Source of the DNA: Ypsolopha sequella
Lineage: Eukaryota; Arthropoda; Insecta; Lepidoptera; Ypsolophidae
NCBI GenBank assembly: GCA_934047225.1
Contig: CAKOHE010000059.1
Span: 124,001 to 188,000, forward strand
Length of the DNA: 64,000 nt
Reading direction: 5' to 3'
Shown here piece after piece: positions 1-11,341 of this stretch. Position numbers and translations under genes: made by a program. The stretch's first letter is position 1, and the number at the start of each line of letters is the position of its first letter. The notes beneath the pieces are model-generated. The model did not search any database. It had not been told where the DNA came from and saw only the letters and a list, made by a program, of their open reading frames with translations.

Positions 1-3000
1 GGCCTAGAATATCACTGAGTGATATCGAGAAGACGGCGACTCCTTTCACGGCGGACGATAACTATCCCGTGAAAGCCTGGATTGAAGAATTCGAAGATAT
101 AGCTGACACAATGAACCTTACCCAACTGGAGATTTTAATATGTGGACGACGACTTTTACAAGGCACTGCAAGGTTATTTTTGAGATCGCTTGGGTCAACC
201 AAAACGTGGGAAGAGTTAAAGACAAAGCTTTTAGAAGAATTTGGACCAAGATTCAACTCAGCTGAAGTTCATATGAGACTACAGAGACAAAGACCTAAAC
301 CAGGACAAAGTGTACTGCAATATTTTTATGAAATGCGTGAAATAGCGGCACACGGAAAGATAGAAGACGATGCACTCATAGATTATGTCATTCAAGGAAT
401 TAAGGGAGATGCTGCGGCAAAGACTGTGTTATATGGAGCAAGAACCTTGAAGGAGTTTCGGGAGAAAATTGATATTTACTTAAAGATTATAGAAAGTGGG
501 GATTACAGAAGACAAGAAAGAATCCGAGAAGGAAGATATGAGGACAAAAGACTCAACGGTCATGACAAGAAACGTGAATATGATCACCAACCGGCTTATA
601 ATGGAAGAGGGAAGCCAAGATTTAGCGATCAAGTGAAACCTAAAACTGAAGAAAGACGATCAGTGAGGTGCTATTCATGTGGTGAATTTGGACATGATGC
701 TGGACATTGTAACTACAAGGAGAAGGGAATAAAATGTTTTAGATGTAATAATTTTGGGCACATCTCTACAAGTTGTCCGAACAATGAAGCAAAGAAGGTG
801 TACCAGGTTTATGAGGATAAGGACAACATAACTCTGAAATATGCTGATGAAGAAGTAAAGAAAGTATATCATGTTTATGATGGGAAAGTGGAAATGCCAT
901 TTAAAATTATAAACATCAATGGCCAAGAAGTAAATAGCATTATCGACACTGGAAGTGAAATAAACATAGCAGCTGAATCACTCCTCAAAGAATTAAATAT
1001 AAAGAAGCAAGATGAAACAAGAATAATAGAGGGCATTGGACAGTCCAAAATAAAAACAAAGGGGACGTTCACAGCAGAGGTATGCATAGATAACTGCACT
1101 TTTGAAACAGAGTTTGTCATAATCGAAGATGGCGCTATTCCAACAAAAATACTCCTGGGAAACAAAATATTATACCATGTAGACTTGAACATTACCGCTG
1201 AAGGAGTAATATGCAAAGAAGCGTCTCATTTGGCTTTGTTGGCTAGATCATTAAATAAAGATGAAAATCAGCTGGATATAGGAAGTACAAAATATAAGGA
1301 CAAGATTATTGAAAGGGTAGAAGAGTATACACCTATACCTAAAAAGGAAAGCAGCGTAGAACTAAAGATTATCTTATCAGATGAAACAACAATATATCAA
1401 AATCCTAGACGCTTGTCACCATTTGAGCTTTCAGTGGCAGAAGAACAAATATCCGAGTGGATGAAAGAAGGAGTTATCAAACCTAGCAAATCAGACTTTG
1501 CCAGTCCAATAGTTTTGACCAAAAAGAAGAATGGAACTTACCGTCTGTGCATTGATTACCGCAGATTAAATAAAAAGATTATTAAAGAGAGATTTCCACT
1601 ACCTCTTATTGAAGACCAGTTAGATAAGCTAAGAGATGCAACATATTTTACAACGCTAGACCTGAAAAATGGATTTATGCACGTCAAAGTAAATCCAGAG
1701 AGCCAGAAGTACACAGCATTTGTAACGCCAAGAGGACAGTATGAATTCTGCAAAATGCCATTTGGTTTGTCAACAGCACCGTCAGTTTTCCAGCGTTTCA
1801 TCTGCCATGTGTTTAGAGACCTGATTTTAGATGGAACAGTTATGGCATTTTTAGACGACCTGAATTTACCATCAAAAACAGAAGAAGAAGGAATCATTAA
1901 ATTAGAGGTTGTACTGAACAGAGCAGAGGAGTATGGACTGAAGATTAACTGGGATAAATGTCAGTTTTTAAAGACAGAGATAGAGTATTTAGGCTACAAA
2001 ATCAAATACAACACGATTGAACCATCTCCTATGAAAATACAAGCAGTTATGAAATTTAAGATGCCGAAGAATATAAAAGACGTTCAGTCATTCCTTGGAT
2101 TAACGGGATACTTTAGAAAATTTATTCCACAGTACTCTCTAATTGCAAAACCAATGACAGACCTATTGAAAAAAGAAGCTGAATTTAATTTTGGAAGAAA
2201 ATGTGAAGAAGCGTTTGAAGAATTAAAAAGAAGATTATGTGATTCACCTGTCTTACAAATATATGATCCTACAGCAGAGACAGAGGTGCACACAGATGCG
2301 AGCAAGGACGGATACGGTGCAGTACTCCTGCAAAAGAGCAGAAATGATGGGAAATTTCATCCTGTATACTATATGAGTAAAAAGACGACTGAAACAGAAA
2401 AGAAATACCACAGTTACTACTTGGAGATACTGGCGATAGTCGCTGCATTACAAAAATTTAGAGTGTATCTTTTAGGGATCTTTTTTAGAGTGGTGACTGA
2501 CTGTTCTGCTATTACAAAGACCTTGGATAAGAATGATCTACCACCAAGGGTAGCCAGATGGGCAATACTCCTTCAAGAATTTGACTGCAAGATTGAACAC
2601 CGTAAAGGCACCTCAATGAGACATGTAGACGCACTGAGTCGCTACCCAATGACATTACTGTTAACAGAGACCAGCATAAGAATAAGGAAAGCTCAAGAAG
2701 AAGATGTTAAGCTCAAGTTAATTAAACAAATACTAGAAAAAGAACCTTACGAAGATTTTATACTTCAGAATGGGATTCTTTATAAAGATGGAAAGGAAGG
2801 ATTGTTATTAGTTGTGCCAAAAAAGATGCAGACTGAAATTATTAAGAAGAATCATGAACGAGGCCACTTTGGAGTGAAGAAGACCATGGAACTACTCAAT
2901 AGAGAGTATTATATTGAGAATTTGAAGGAAAAAATAAAGTCCATTATTACAAACTGCGTCACCTGCATTTTGGCTATGGCAAAGACTGGGAAGAAGGAGG

Positions 3001-3914
3001 GATTTTTAAATCCAATAGATAAAGGAGATAAGCCATTGACTACTTACCACATAGATCATGTAGGACCGATGGCTGTGACATCAAAGAACTACAAGTACAT
3101 TTTAACAGTTGTAGATGCATTTACAAAATTTGTATGGATCTACCCCACGAAGACCCTTACAACCAATGAAGTTCTACAGAAGCTCAAGATCCAGCAAGCT
3201 GTGTTTGGATCACCTGAACATATAGTTTCAGACCGAGGAACCGCTTTCACCTCACAAGATTTCGAAAACTACTGCAAAGAAGAAAAGATCAATCACCATA
3301 AAATAACTACAGGACAGCCGAGAGGAAATGGACAAGCGGAAAGAATGAATAAAATTATTATAGGAGTACTTACCAAACTTTCTATTGATAATCCCAGCCA
3401 ATGGTACAAGCATGTACCAGCCATTCAGCAACACATCAATTCAACATATCAAAGAAGTACAGGGCGAACCCCACTGGAATTGCTTGTTGGAGTAAAAATG
3501 AAATGTAACCAAGATGATAACATTCTCCAGATATTACAGGATGAACTCATATTAGAATTTGAAAGTAAAAGGAACGAAGAAAGACTACAAGCAATGAAAG
3601 AAATAGAAAAGATACAGATGGAGAATAGAAGAACTTTTAATAAGAAAAGAAAGGCTACTAGGCCCTATCGTGTTGGAGACATTGTAGCAATACAAAGAAC
3701 TCAATTTAGCACTCAGAAACTAGATGCAAAGTTCATGGGCCCTTATGAAGTTGTATCTGTAAATGACAATGACAGATATGCAGTGAAAAAGCTAGCTGGA
3801 GAAGGCCCTATGAATACCACTACAAGCGTGGATATGATGAAGAGATGGAAAGATGTTGGTTCTGCCGACGACTCGTCCGGGTCGGACGAAGAGCAGGATG
3901 GCCGTGTAGGTTAG
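1..3914 (+). CDS. Ty3/gypsy gag-pol polyprotein, 5' end outside window
   Basis: One uninterrupted frame carries Gag and Pol of an LTR retrotransposon. It is open from the first bases of the window, so the first in-window candidate start (GTG at 69) is not the true start. In order, numbered from 69: capsid-like region; two CCHC knuckles near residues 201 (CYSCGEFGHDAGHC) and 223 (CFRCNNFGHISTSC); aspartic protease (IIDTGSE, about 291); reverse transcriptase with FLDDL (about 594); RNase H (HTDAS, about 741); integrase HHCC zinc region (about 928-968); integrase core with D in YHIDHVG, D in VSDRG and E in GQAERM. All catalytic residues are present and no stop interrupts it. Gag and Pol share one frame, with no frameshift. 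The last codons and stop lie inside the 3' LTR. Antisense to the host gene, in an intron of copy C. Confidence 0.93.
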   Translation, partial: PRISLSDIEKTATPFTADDNYPVKAWIEEFEDIADTMNLTQLEILICGRRLLQGTARLFLRSLGSTKTWEELKTKLLEEFGPRFNSAEVHMRLQRQRPKPGQSVLQYFYEMREIAAHGKIEDDALIDYVIQGIKGDAAAKTVLYGARTLKEFREKIDIYLKIIESGDYRRQERIREGRYEDKRLNGHDKKREYDHQPAYNGRGKPRFSDQVKPKTEERRSVRCYSCGEFGHDAGHCNYKEKGIKCFRCNNFGHISTSCPNNEAKKVYQVYEDKDNITLKYADEEVKKVYHVYDGKVEMPFKIININGQEVNSIIDTGSEINIAAESLLKELNIKKQDETRIIEGIGQSKIKTKGTFTAEVCIDNCTFETEFVIIEDGAIPTKILLGNKILYHVDLNITAEGVICKEASHLALLARSLNKDENQLDIGSTKYKDKIIERVEEYTPIPKKESSVELKIILSDETTIYQNPRRLSPFELSVAEEQISEWMKEGVIKPSKSDFASPIVLTKKKNGTYRLCIDYRRLNKKIIKERFPLPLIEDQLDKLRDATYFTTLDLKNGFMHVKVNPESQKYTAFVTPRGQYEFCKMPFGLSTAPSVFQRFICHVFRDLILDGTVMAFLDDLNLPSKTEEEGIIKLEVVLNRAEEYGLKINWDKCQFLKTEIEYLGYKIKYNTIEPSPMKIQAVMKFKMPKNIKDVQSFLGLTGYFRKFIPQYSLIAKPMTDLLKKEAEFNFGRKCEEAFEELKRRLCDSPVLQIYDPTAETEVHTDASKDGYGAVLLQKSRNDGKFHPVYYMSKKTTETEKKYHSYYLEILAIVAALQKFRVYLLGIFFRVVTDCSAITKTLDKNDLPPRVARWAILLQEFDCKIEHRKGTSMRHVDALSRYPMTLLLTETSIRIRKAQEEDVKLKLIKQILEKEPYEDFILQNGILYKDGKEGLLLVVPKKMQTEIIKKNHERGHFGVKKTMELLNREYYIENLKEKIKSIITNCVTCILAMAKTGKKEGFLNPIDKGDKPLTTYHIDHVGPMAVTSKNYKYILTVVDAFTKFVWIYPTKTLTTNEVLQKLKIQQAVFGSPEHIVSDRGTAFTSQDFENYCKEEKINHHKITTGQPRGNGQAERMNKIIIGVLTKLSIDNPSQWYKHVPAIQQHINSTYQRSTGRTPLELLVGVKMKCNQDDNILQILQDELILEFESKRNEERLQAMKEIEKIQMENRRTFNKKRKATRPYRVGDIVAIQRTQFSTQKLDAKFMGPYEVVSVNDNDRYAVKKLAGEGPMNTTTSVDMMKRWKDVGSADDSSGSDEEQDGRVG

Positions 3915-4151
3915 GGCCACTCACTCCCTAGCCGTTTATATTTTCGCTCGCCATTTATATTTTCGTTATAATTTTTACTATTATTGTTAAGTTGGTATTG
4001 TCTTTATTTTTAAGAAAGAGAAGGAGGATGAGAGAGAGAGAGATAGAGAGGGACGCGGACGGATAGGTGATGAGGAGTTTGGTTTTGTCGAATTAAAGAA
4101 TTAAAATAAAAGTTTAAAGATATACGCGTGTTTCCATAAGAACCCCCTACA
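3905..4151 (+). repeat. 3' LTR of the left gypsy element
   Basis: The boundary is inferred from matching ends TGTAGG...CCTACA (6-bp inverted termini of TG...CA type). The right boundary fits the host sequence: after CCTACA the text continues as TAAATATAAGAAATAG, found uninterrupted at about 45137 and 59336. Length 247 bp, including a GA-rich purine tract near 4018-4052. The partner 5' LTR lies left of the window, so LTR identity and target duplication cannot be checked. Confidence 0.75.
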
Positions 4152-4372
4152 TAAATATAAGAAATAGTTTAATATTACAAATTAAATAAGATTATAGTGT
4201 TAAATTATATTATATCAATGATAAATTTAAAGATATATTATATAATAATTATAATATTTATTAAGTGTACGAATAATAATATTTTATTGTATCTATCATA
4301 TTATATATAAATTATTATCACAGGTTATGTGCAACATATTGTATAACCGAAATAAAATTATATTCAACATAC

Positions 4373-4557
4373 TTCTGCGGCGTCTCTTCAACAACACTTT
4401 TATCAGAATCGTCCTCTTCTATAGGAGTGCACAATACAACAATCTCTCGGTTGTCTTGTTCTTGTGTGTCGACGCAAGGTTCCGTCTGAAGTCCCGTGCC
4501 TTCAACAGGGGCAGCGAGCTCGGAACACATGCCGGGTGTCAGTAAGTTTGCGATGTT
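4373..4557 (-). pseudogene. BRCA1: BRCA1 copy C, linker exon (third paralogue)
   Basis: Same 185-bp exon as 60571-60755 in copy A. It keeps an acceptor (CAG before AACATCGC) and a donor GTATGT, and its frame is open, including the MCSELAAPVEG stretch. The downstream intron is cut after about 220 bp by the gypsy element at 1-4151, so the BRCT exons of this copy are not in the window. It is called a pseudogene because the large exon upstream of it is broken and 5'-truncated. Confidence 0.8.
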
Positions 4558-5641
4558 CTGCTGAGTCTCGGGACCTGGGACCTAGACATGACCTTCAATT
4601 TAATATTTCGGTTGTTATGGAGGAAGATAAGAAACAAAGGGGAATTAATTGCCTTTGACTAAATTTTGTAACCTATAATAGCCATATAATTTTCTGAACA
4701 TATGGACTATTTTCAGAAAAAAGTTTAAATATTTCAGTTCTTTCTTTACTTTTCAATAAATTTTTTAAACTTGTGCAGTGCTACAAGGATCTTATGGCGC
4801 GTGGATTGGTTGTGTCTAAAATTGGAACTAACGCCTCTACCATACTCCTTGTTTCACAGCTGCGCTCACCTGTCACTGTCATCCACGCACCATCAAATCC
4901 TGCATGTGCACTTGTGCACTGTAAACGCGGTTACGTCAAAAGACTGTCAGCAAAATAGCAAATCGAAGTTTTCAAGTTGCCACTACTGATGGCTCGGTAG
5001 ACACTTCCTGGATTATGATTTATGACATTAGTTGTTTTGACGGCTTACTTTTTCTTTTTGTAAACAAGTCGAGTAGTCGAGGAACAACAGTACAGTGCTC
5101 CCAAAGTGATACAAATCTTCGCCACTGTTCGCCACAAGTTCGTATTTCCTTATACTTTCTATACAATCAATACGGTCACGTGGTACTTCCGGTCGCTCTG
5201 CTATAGATTTGTATGCGCATTATTACTTTGGGAGTACTGTACATATTATTTTCACCATAACGCCTATGCTGACGTCATCAGGGAGCATTAAAACTGATGT
5301 ACAGTGCACCATAAGTCTGTTCCTCCAAAAAGTTTGGTCTAATAAATATAAATAAACAATTAGAATGAAATAATAACAACAATTCAAATTGCAAGTAGAG
5401 GAAGGAGGTCGAGAACATTGTTAATGCATAGAAGTCGCGTTTAACACACACGATGCAATTGCAGCGATGAAATCTGCAACGGTTTGCAAAGAGTTATAAA
5501 CGACGATTTTGCATGACTTTGACAAGCATCGATGCTCTCTCCATCGTATAAAAGCCACAAACTTAACTGTTCCGGTGGCGAAGACTGTCACACAATAAAT
5601 ATAGAAGCTATTTTAGTTTAGCCCATCGGAACAGGACTTAC
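4558..5641. other. Intron between large and linker exon, copy C
   Basis: Non-coding and AT-rich, collinear with 45542-46624 and 60756-61838. It contains an imperfect fold-back at about 5084-5245, with arms around ACAGTRCTCCCAAAGT, which looks like a small MITE present in all three copies. No supported coding region; the short open frames repeat only because the DNA is duplicated. Confidence 0.6.
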
Positions 5642-6443
5642 ATGGGTATTTCCCTTTTCAAGTACATTTCCGACAGTAGAGAACATATTCTCACTATACT
5701 TTTCACCAACAAACTTGTTGACTTGTCTGAGTTTTTCTTAACTGTTCATTGTGAGTGCTTTGTTGTGTCTTATTCAAAACTTGTGTTACTTTTGTAACAG
5801 TTTTTCCAGTATATTTCTTTCCAGTACACTGCAGTTTCTGGCTTTGCATTTCGTCAATATCTGCATCAATATTGGCAAATACTTGGCCCATTAGTTGATC
5901 ATAATCCGGACTATCTAAAGTTATGTTCTCTTATTGAAATGAAACATCGTTCATAATACTTTTGTCAGGTGTGTCAACCTTTTGCCGCTTGTCGCTGTTT
6001 TCTGCGATATCATCTGATTCTCGATTTCTTTAATCAGCCTTTTTTTGTGTCCTGCTTTTACTGCTCTGATCATAATCCGGACTATTTAAAGATATGTTCT
6101 CTTCTTGAAATGAAACATCGTTGATAATACTTTTGTCAGGTGTGTCAACCTTTTGCCGCTTGTCGCTGTTTTCTGCGATATCATCTGATTCTCGATTTCT
6201 TTTATCAGCCTTTTTTTGTGTCCTGCTTTTACTGCTCTGATCATAATCCGGACTATCTAAAGTTATGTTCTCTTCTTGAAATGAAACATCGTTGATAATA
6301 CTTTTGTCAGGTGTGTCAACCTTTTGCCGCTTGTCGCTGTTTTCTGCGATATCATCTGATTCTCGATTTCTTTTATCAGCCTTTTTTTGTGTCCTGCTTT
6401 TACTGCTCTGATCATAATCCGGACTATCTAAAGTTATGTTCTC
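5642..6443 (-). pseudogene. BRCA1: BRCA1 copy C, truncated large-exon remnant
   Basis: 3' part of the large exon, with the donor GTAAGT at 5636-5641. It covers the tail after the repeats, three full 57-residue units and about 12 residues of a fourth, then stops abruptly at 6443, where 3'-flank DNA begins. Relative to copies A and B it has a 1-bp insertion near 5724 (frameshift; 802 bp against 801 in copy B). It also has GAA to TAA at 5931-5933 and AAA to TAA at 6030-6032. It cannot encode the copy A product. Confidence 0.87.
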
Positions 6444-6750
6444 AACACGCTCCGCACCTATTTTTGACTTTTGTTGAAAGATTTTTTAGATTACGTCTAA
6501 ACGTAGCAGTATTGTCGAACGTAACGCAATGACAATCCAGCTGAACCTAATTTAGCTGTTTTACATAACGGAGCTATTTTGTAAAACAGCTGGCGGTTTT
6601 GTAAAACAGCTGATTCTACAATCCAACTTCGACATATATAACTATAACCCTGCGACATGTATACGAATAATCCTACCACGAATTCAAAACGCAACTTTTG
6701 AAAAACTTATCGTAAAACCTAACATTAGCCGTGACATATACACATACAGG

Positions 6751-7136
6751 CAGTGGCGTATTTACCCTAGGGCCAAAAGGGCCATGGCCCGGGGCGATAG
6801 ACTGCAAGGGGCGGCGCAAGCCGCACCTCACGCACAGCTTTGGGCGCCTTTCATAATCAATCGTTACCTATCTTTTAATTTATATTGCCTTTAGAATTCA
6901 CTTTTATTAATAAAAAATGTCCATCGAAAAAATATATATATATTGAATAAATGCTGTTTATTTCTTTGTACGGCCTTTTGAGTATTTTCATTGATTATCA
7001 TAATTCTCAGCCCAAATCAACATACTGCTGGATTTAATTTTATTTTATTATTGGAATATTTTTGCATTTTTCTCCTTCATTTATGGGGCAGCAAACCTTA
7101 CAGGCCCCGGGCGCCGAGTCTTAAAATACGCCACTG
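6751..7136. mobile_element. hAT-type MITE, unit B spacer
   Basis: 386 bp with inverted ends CAGTGGCGTATTT... and ...AAATACGCCACTG. Flanked by an exact 8-bp direct repeat CATACAGG (6743-6750 and 7137-7144). An 8-bp target duplication is the hAT hallmark. No transposase is encoded. The same insertion with the same duplication is at 47733-48118, so it predates the tandem duplication. Confidence 0.88.
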
Positions 7137-7179
7137 CATACAGGTTGGAAAGTTGAGATATGTCACGATAAGTACCAGC

Positions 7180-7340
7180 GGCCCTACCACGTAATTCTGA
7201 TTTGTATCAACTTCAAGCAAATGCATGCGAAATTCAACGCGTGCGAAAGAGATGGCATGTTAGGCGGACGTCGTCGCACGCACGTCAAATTTCAATCTCA
7301 AGTTGATGTTGATGAAAATCAGAATTACGTGGTCGACCCG
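7180..7340. mobile_element. Small fold-back MITE
   Basis: Inverted ends around CTACCACGTAATTCTGATTT and AAATCAGAATTACGTGGT enclose about 110 bp. The same family lies in opposite orientation in the gene's intron at 58835-58994, with a truncated version near 44658-44790. Exact ends are approximate. Confidence 0.6.
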
Positions 7341-7449
7341 CAGAATCGTTACAGCTACGAGAAAACGTACTCAGGAGACTATCCCTAACTTTTAGAGTAC
7401 ATTACTTCTGCATACACAGATTACAGTTATCGAAAAAATAACAATATTC

Positions 7450-7795
7450 ACAATTATTTTTTGACAGGGAACCCTGTCTAGCTACTCCGGTAAGTACCGA
7501 CTTTAAGGCGGCGAGCGACCAATAGACGACCCGACGAACGAGCTTCCTATTTAGTCGTCAATTAGCGGAGCCTGTGACCGATGGATGGCGGTATATCCAT
7601 CCCTAATAGGCGGGCCTTATATGGTGATGGGCAGCGGCGTCACTGGTGCGAGGCGCTCACCAACCCGCCTGCCCAATGTGTGTGAGTATGGGCTATTCTT
7701 CCAGGATGACCGCCGGGAGTGGCAAAGTCCTGGAAAGGCTTATGTCCAGCATTGGACGAACTAGGCTGATGGATGGATGGATGGATGGCGGAGCG
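7450..7795 (+). mobile_element. LINE-type 3' tail with (TGGA)n end
   Basis: The segment ends '...aggcttatgtccagca...gctga' followed by TGGA repeats. This is the usual look of 3' ends of RTE-like LINEs in Lepidoptera. No reverse transcriptase remains. A matching copy sits at about 48432-48775. The family assignment comes from tail style only. Confidence 0.45.
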
Positions 7796-8926
7796 TGGTG
7801 CCACATGTGTATATCGCAAGCTTGCACAATCACGATAACAATAAAAAAATACATATCGTGCGATGACGTCATCAGTAGTACCAAAAGAAATTAAACCAAA
7901 TACATAATACCTAAACATTGTAACTACTACGGATCCCGTATAGGCATTAGGATGTTAGAGATAGCGCCAAACTTCTAGTCCTCTCTGAAGTTGCTCCTCC
8001 GAAGAACATCCCATACATTTTGTTCCTGACGATGCGAATCGCCTCGTGTTCAGAGCGGACTAGAAGTTTGACGCGATCTGTACCTAGAATTTATAAAAGC
8101 TTCCCAACAGACTTCTGTGTTAATAATGTAAAAAAAAATATTTTTAAGAGCAAACTCAAGGGAGTGATATGTGGTACAGGCATCCGATAACATAGACAAC
8201 ATTACAAATATCAACTTATAAAAGAAGTGACATCTGACTTATTAAAATTATTCTTCTTCATCTCGATACTGAAACATAATCTTTCATTCTTCCTTTCCTA
8301 ATCAATAATTAAGCTGCCACATATTTTCATCTTAACCGCAAAAAGGAAAAAAAAATCTACTACAAGTGCTTTGTGTAGTGTAGATAGTGCATAAGTTAAA
8401 TTAAGAGCTTGCCGATAAACCGCGAAAGAGGTGTGGCAAAATTGTTATAGTTTTAAGTTATGTTTTTAGAACAATAAACAATTCAAATTCAGTGGTGACT
8501 CATCGTAACTGTCAAATTCAAATAATTTATTTTGTAATGTAGGCATACATAATACACATTTTACGAGTCAAATTTAATCTTATAAAAATATATGTAATAA
8601 AATAATAAATGTACATGGACTACAATAAACGTGTATTTAATTTATGTAGCGATATATATACGACTGAAATGATAGGTAAAATCTATAGTTATATGTACAA
8701 GGTGAAATCTAATCAACCGCCGGACCCATACCGGGGACCCGGTCCTCTAAAAAGGCCCCTTTGGATGAATCATATTATGATTCCGTTCTAATGCCGTCTC
8801 TTTTGCACGCGTGAAAAAACTCTGACTCCATCCTACTTTCAAAATTTCATGATTCACCCAAGTCGGCCTTTTTAGATCCCCCGGCCAGCGAGAGGAAGCC
8901 ATTGTTTCTGCACAAATTGTGCACAC

Positions 8927-8995
8927 ATGTAAATGTTCATTTGTTAACAACTTTGTGTCTTATTATACACAAAGTTGTTAACAAATGAACATTTA
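8927..8995. repeat. Near-perfect hairpin in the unit B-specific segment
   Basis: The stem AATGTTCATTTGTTAACAAC continues into TTTGTGT and is mirrored by ACACAAAGTTGTT and its continuation, with only a few unpaired bases (around CTTATT) between the arms. It lies in the roughly 840-bp stretch (about 8620-9460) absent from unit A. Confidence 0.75.
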
Positions 8996-9640
8996 CATTT
9001 GCTACAGCAATGAAAGTGGTATCATTTCAAAAGGCATAAAGTGGTGAATTGAATACTTATAAAAAGACAGAATTACAAATCAGTGAATTTAGATGTAAAA
9101 TACTCCAAAAAGTAGAACGGATCTGGTAGCTGCCCCGTGTGCCCCATGTCAACTTTCCAGCCTTTAACCTAAATAATCGTATTAATCTTTCGACATAAGC
9201 TAAGTATTTATTAAAATTTTACTCAAAATATTAAAATCGTAATTAAGTAGCAATTACTGAAACTAAATATTAATATTAACAATAATAAAAAAAAGATTTT
9301 ATTCACCTCTCCGTAAAGAAAAACTTGCAAGAATGAATTAAAAATTAAAATTAACTTCATTTACGCACACGCCGCCGTATGATTCTCAAGAGTCTATAGT
9401 ACCTGACACTGAGTACCTCATTTTTGCAATTTTTTTCTATCGAATAAATGAAATGAAAACAAGTTTTCCCCACATTCTGGGTGCAGCATTAGTCCTCAAC
9501 TTTACCATATATCTATTTCAGAGTAATTGGTGCATTGTTGATACAACAATGAATCATGCGAAGCAATGTGAGGTATCATAGACTCTTAAAATATATGGTT
9601 TTAATAATTGCTAGTAGTCTATATAGACGCCATATGTTTG

Positions 9641-9813
9641 TTATACTGTGTCATCGTTCGCTATCAGCTCGGGCGGCCACTGCTGCACCTGCTTGGGCAG
9701 CAAGGAGGCGGGACACAACAGCAGGTCATATAGGGAGCACAGAGAGTAACCGCCGAGGCAGTTGAGCGCCCACGCGTAGTGTACCGGCACTACGCCGAAC
9801 TCCATCGCCAGGT
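9641..9813 (-). pseudogene. BRCA1: BRCA1 copy B, last coding exon (end of BRCT2)
   Basis: Counterpart of 49787-49959, with acceptor CAG, open frame and the same TAA stop. It encodes the end of the second BRCT fold, including the conserved tryptophan region VHYAWALNCLGGY. One visible change replaces Val with Phe (MEFGVV against MEVGVV). No disabling change. It is called a pseudogene only because copy B lacks the gene's 5' part; a transcript from another promoter could still use it. Confidence 0.75.
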
Positions 9814-11220
9814 CTGTAATGAATGAGGAAGACTATAGATTCAATAAGGTTACAGGTTTCACCACCAGATGGCGCTAGGGGTCTGTTGACTTTTTATGTT
9901 TGGGCTCATGTGAAAAGGAAACGGAATCCACTATAGCAAAGTAATAATAGCCATAGTTTATCCACCACATTACATAAAAATATTTATCTACTCCCATACT
10001 GCAATAAATGAATTGCAACATCAAAAGCAGTTTTATAAGTACCTAGATTGTTTATCCGATGTAATAATATTACATTATAACGCCGCGATTCTGCGCTGCG
10101 ATTGGCCCAATTTATTATGAAACCGCTAGAGACCCAAGCAACAACAGAGACGAGAAATAATTCCCGACCTTCCCCTTTATCCTGATTGGCTTTCAAGACA
10201 GCTTTACCGGGACGATGCACCCGAGGTTCATGAACGAGTGTTCTTCTCATTTTTTGTGAAATTTTTAGTTGAAAATATTATAAATAAAGACGATATTTTT
10301 GATGGTCGTAGATAAAGTATTGTGTGCAACAAAACATAATTAGACATTGGGACACTCGTGCAAAATTATTACGAAACTCACTTTGCTCGTTTCGTAAACA
10401 AGCACTCGTGTCCCAATGTCTCAAATTATGTTACAGTTGCACTAAATCAAAATACTATTGTATGGTTAGCTAAAATTGTTTCGGAAGACGAGTTAAGTAC
10501 GTAAGGTACCAAAAAACACAGAGTTGTACTGGTATTAGTTTGGAATATCTAGAAAATACGAAAAAACTTATTGTAAGACCACAACTAAAGATTTATCTTA
10601 TCTCTCTTAATTCTCCTTCATCAATTCTCCGCTCCACGGTTTTTTTTTTTTTTAGTTTTGGTCTATTTTATTTTACACAAATTTTAGAAAACAATATTCG
10701 CCAAACTGCTAAAAAGTTCGTTGGCGATACGCTCTTACAAAATTTGTTCCTTAAATAAGCATTTTAGGCACTAACTTAAAATCTAATACTTTATCTTATA
10801 CATATATGTATAGAGGAACACTGTCGCTATCAAGAGCCTTTCTGGAAATACATTTTTAAATTGTTTAAAGAGATACCTCGCTGCACAGTGTCCTTATAAC
10901 CTAAAGGAATTTTATACAACTAATGAAAAATTTAATGATAAATCTTAATCAGAATTATTATGTTAATGTATGAAATGAAAAATTTGAATTTACATGTACA
11001 GAAATTAATATTATATGATTTAAGATTAGATTTTAAAACTTAATTAATTTAATAATAAGAATATTTATATAAATAACAGTGTGTTTTTGAAATTGTATGT
11101 ACGTAGATAAACAAAAAATGGCTACACCGTCATGATAAAATCTCGTTGATACTGCACTGTATAAATATTTTAAAGACCTATTTATTGCAAACAAATGAAT
11201 TTAATTGAATTGACACTAAC
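9814..11220. other. Intron, copy B (last two BRCT exons)
   Basis: Non-coding, AT-rich, bounded by donor GTTAGT and acceptor CAG on the minus strand. A fold-back at about 10345-10432 has arms CATTGGGACACTCGTG and CACGAGTGTCCCAATG, probably a small MITE. It is shared with copy A at about 50485-50578. A poly-T tract near 10640 differs in length between copies. Confidence 0.6.
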
Positions 11221-11341
11221 ACATGTATTGGTCCTCCTGCGTGTGTTCGGGTTCACAGAGCAGAATACAAGGCTTGTTGGTGTTCGCTCGCACCATGTGG
11301 GGCTCCATCACGACGCGACCTCCAGCCGCTTCGAGCATACT
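11221..11341 (-). pseudogene. BRCA1: BRCA1 copy B, BRCT2 middle exon
   Basis: 121-bp counterpart of 51370-51490, open, with acceptor and the GTTAGT donor retained. It encodes the SMLEAAGGRVVMEPHM part of BRCT2. No inactivating change seen. Confidence 0.75.

Larger units (their letters stand above)
6444..9640. other. 3' flank of BRCA1 copy B, repeat-rich spacer
   Basis: Joins the copy C exon remnant to the last exon of copy B. It is collinear with 47426-49786, except that about 8620-9460 is absent there. It holds a hAT MITE (6751-7136), a small fold-back MITE (about 7180-7340), a LINE 3' tail ending in (TGGA)n (about 7450-7795) and a perfect hairpin (about 8927-8995). No coding gene recognised. 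Confidence 0.75.
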
